64,000 nt of DNA from contig CAWJLO010000014.1 of NCBI GenBank assembly GCA_963843685.1, forward strand, positions 1-64,000, given 5' to 3'. The first letter of the stretch is position 1. Each line of letters starts with the position of its first letter. The notes below the pieces were generated by a model that was not told the origin of the DNA, made no database searches, and was given only the letters and a program-made list of their open reading frames with translations. Positions 62,762 to 64,000 of this stretch are shown here, one piece after another. Both the position numbers and the translations under genes were made by a program. Origin of the DNA: DASQHL01 sp963843685. GTDB lineage: Bacteria; Chloroflexota; Dehalococcoidia; DSTF01; JACRBR01.

Positions 62762-63334
62762 CTACCCGTTGCCGTTGCAGCGCGTCACGTGAAACGGGGG
62801 AATGCCAGGCGCCCCGACGCTCCGGGTACACGAGCGCGAGTCGCTGATGAAGAGATGGCCGTCGGTCGTCGTGTGCGTGTCAAACCGGTCGAGATCGCCG
62901 TAGCCCGCGCCGTTCGCCAGCGTGCCGTCGACGCGCCACACGGTGCGCGGCCCGTCTCCACACTGCTCGACGAACGCGCCCGTCATCCCCTCGATCTGCG
63001 GCAGCGTGTTGAGTGCTGCCGTCTCGTCGTAGATCACGCGGCAGTCGCCGTGCGACTCCTGCCGCGCGGCCGAGAGATCGTACAAGGCCAGCAGCGTCCC
63101 GTCCGGCAGCCTCACCACATAGGTGTGATGCAGCTCCAGGTAGACCACCGAGGCGAGCTGATAGGCATCCACCGGCCCCGCGTCGAAGCCGCTCGCCGGC
63201 TGCTCGGCGTTCGGCCCTTCGTCGAAGATCTCGCCGATCGCCACGACGACCCCGACGATCACCAGGATCGCGATCACGACCCGCAGGAGACAGCCGAGAC
63301 GACGGCGAGGCCTTCGAGGCTGATCCTCCGTCAT
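62762..63334 (-). CDS. Membrane-anchored protein of unknown function
   Basis: A 190-residue protein with a basic N-terminus and one membrane helix (about 14-36). An extracytoplasmic domain with four cysteines (in GDCRV, EQCGD, RSCTR and TRCNG) follows. The arrangement of VVRLPDGTLLALYDLSA and the cysteines vaguely recalls Rieske-type folds, but no C-x-H pairs exist. It overlaps the enoyl-CoA hydratase gene by four bases (ATGA). Confidence 0.65.
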   Translation of the reverse strand: MTEDQPRRPRRRLGCLLRVVIAILVIVGVVVAIGEIFDEGPNAEQPASGFDAGPVDAYQLASVVYLELHHTYVVRLPDGTLLALYDLSAARQESHGDCRVIYDETAALNTLPQIEGMTGAFVEQCGDGPRTVWRVDGTLANGAGYGDLDRFDTHTTTDGHLFISDSRSCTRSVGAPGIPPFHVTRCNGNG

Positions 63335-64000
63335 GCCTGCCCGGAGGACCCGCGCAGGCGCTCGCCCAGCAGCGCCTCGAGCCGCAACGCTTGTTCGAGC
63401 GGCAGATCCGCGCCGCGCAGCATCGCTTCCTTCGCCGCGGCTACGGCCACCGGCGACAGCGCCGCGAGTTTCCTCGCAACAGCGTCCGTCTCCTCACCCA
63501 ACCGCGCCCTCGGCACCACGCGATTTACGAGGCCCGCCATCAACGCCCGCTGTGCGTCGATCGGTTCACCGCTCAGGATCATCTCGCGCGCGACACCGGG
63601 CAGGATCGCCCGCGGCAGCGTCTGTGTGCCCCCCGCCGACGGAATGTAGCCCAGCGTCACCTCCGGCAGCGCAAACGTCGCGTCGTCGCTCGCGATGCGG
63701 ATGTCGCACAGCAGCGGCAGCTCGCAGCCCGCCCCGTACGCGAACCCGTGGATCGACGCCACCAGCGGCTTCATGATCGAGAGCATCAGGGCCCACACGT
63801 CGCGCTCGTGCCGCGCCCGCCGCGCGTCCACGTACGAGGGCGCGGTGCCGAACTCGCTGATGTCAGCACCCGCGGAAAACGCCCGCTCCCCGGCGCCCCG
63901 CACGACGCACACCCGCACGTCCGGGTCGTCGCGCACGGCGAGCATGGCGCTCCACAGCTCGTCGCGCACGGCCATATTCATCGCGTTGAGCACATCCGGC
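63331..64000 (-). CDS. Enoyl-CoA hydratase/isomerase family protein (5' end outside the window)
   Basis: The visible 223 residues start inside the family motif (PDVLNAMNMAVRDEL) at the right edge and end at 63331. Crotonase-fold oxyanion-hole blocks are present (GAGERAFSAGADISEF; IHGFAYGAGCELPLLCDIRI). The Glu-containing loop ALPEVTLGYIPSAGGTQTLPR matches hydratases. It acts on short- or medium-chain acyl-CoA. The substrate is unknown. Confidence 0.9.
   Translation of the reverse strand, partial: PDVLNAMNMAVRDELWSAMLAVRDDPDVRVCVVRGAGERAFSAGADISEFGTAPSYVDARRARHERDVWALMLSIMKPLVASIHGFAYGAGCELPLLCDIRIASDDATFALPEVTLGYIPSAGGTQTLPRAILPGVAREMILSGEPIDAQRALMAGLVNRVVPRARLGEETDAVARKLAALSPVAVAAAKEAMLRGADLPLEQALRLEALLGERLRGSSGQA

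Noticed and set aside
62780..62800. A parS-like CACGTGAAAC in the 3' end of the gene at 62762
   Set aside because: Only the right half matches the palindrome and it lies in coding sequence.
62762..63334. Rieske Fe-S protein
   Set aside because: Cysteines are present but the C-x-H pairs needed for the cluster are absent.
1..64000. CRISPR arrays, intact insertion sequences, rRNA genes
   Set aside because: I saw no regularly spaced repeats, no transposase and no rRNA-like sequence anywhere in the window.

Overview
The window is high-G+C bacterial chromosome, densely packed and mostly transcribed from the minus strand. The gene set suggests a Chloroflexota lineage, possibly Dehalococcoidia-like, but that is an inference without database support. 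Pointers are an ECF sigma factor paired with a DUF5667-type membrane partner, a large cyclase-AAA-TPR protein, a tandem ThyX-like protein, LPxTG-type sorting signals, and a short YidC lying between yidD and jag. Several genes have a TANNNT hexamer about 6-9 nt before the start codon, which suggests leaderless transcription.

Region 1-10.7 kb: a truncated KdpD-like sensor kinase, then an accessory region. An intact tRNA-Lys(TTT) at 10652-10727 (minus) has two decayed copies of its 3' half downstream, at 7006-7050 and 1340-1379. Between them lie a wrecked tyrosine-integrase fragment, a broken peptidase with an LPSTG anchor, a three-gene secreted/surface operon, a two-domain ThyX-like gene with a small partner, and the cyclase-AAA-TPR gene. 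I read this as one or two old islands integrated at the tRNA-Lys 3' end.

Region 10.8-20.7 kb: an ECF sigma factor with its partner, an O-antigen ligase-like TPR membrane protein, a DUF192 lipoprotein, and a peptide/nickel-type ABC importer (binding protein and two permeases). Region 20.7-27.7 kb: valS with a terminator-like leader, and a copper operon csoR-copZ-copA controlled by two CsoR-like operators. Region 27.7-34.7 kb: the origin-associated cluster rpmH-rnpA-yidD-(PQQ-repeat lipoprotein)-yidC-jag-pfkB-parA-parB, with a perfect palindromic parS at 33242-33257 and an AT-rich stretch upstream of rpmH.

Region 34.7-45.2 kb: a Thr-rich LPATG surface protein, an ABC exporter pair, dnaE, a CapA-like lipoprotein, ccsB, a PIG-L deacetylase, a PaaI thioesterase and a NifU-like protein. 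Region 45.2-55.6 kb: a surface-polysaccharide operon. It has the complete WbpA-B-E-D-I route to a UDP-ManNAc(3NAc)A-type sugar, a PglF-like dehydratase, a second aminotransferase, an initiating sugar-phosphate transferase and a family 2 glycosyltransferase. Region 55.6-64 kb: a DivIVA-like coiled coil, coaD, rsmD, a GH18-fold membrane protein without its catalytic Glu, greA with a leader terminator, lysS, a DUF4097 protein overlapping a small cyclase, a membrane protein, and a partial enoyl-CoA hydratase.

Quality caveat: at least eleven single-base insertions interrupt otherwise intact genes (oppC-type permease, valS, an ABC ATPase, dnaE, capA, wbpB, wbpE). All are +1 and they hit essential genes, so assembly or read error is the first explanation. 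I annotated those genes as whole and marked the breaks.
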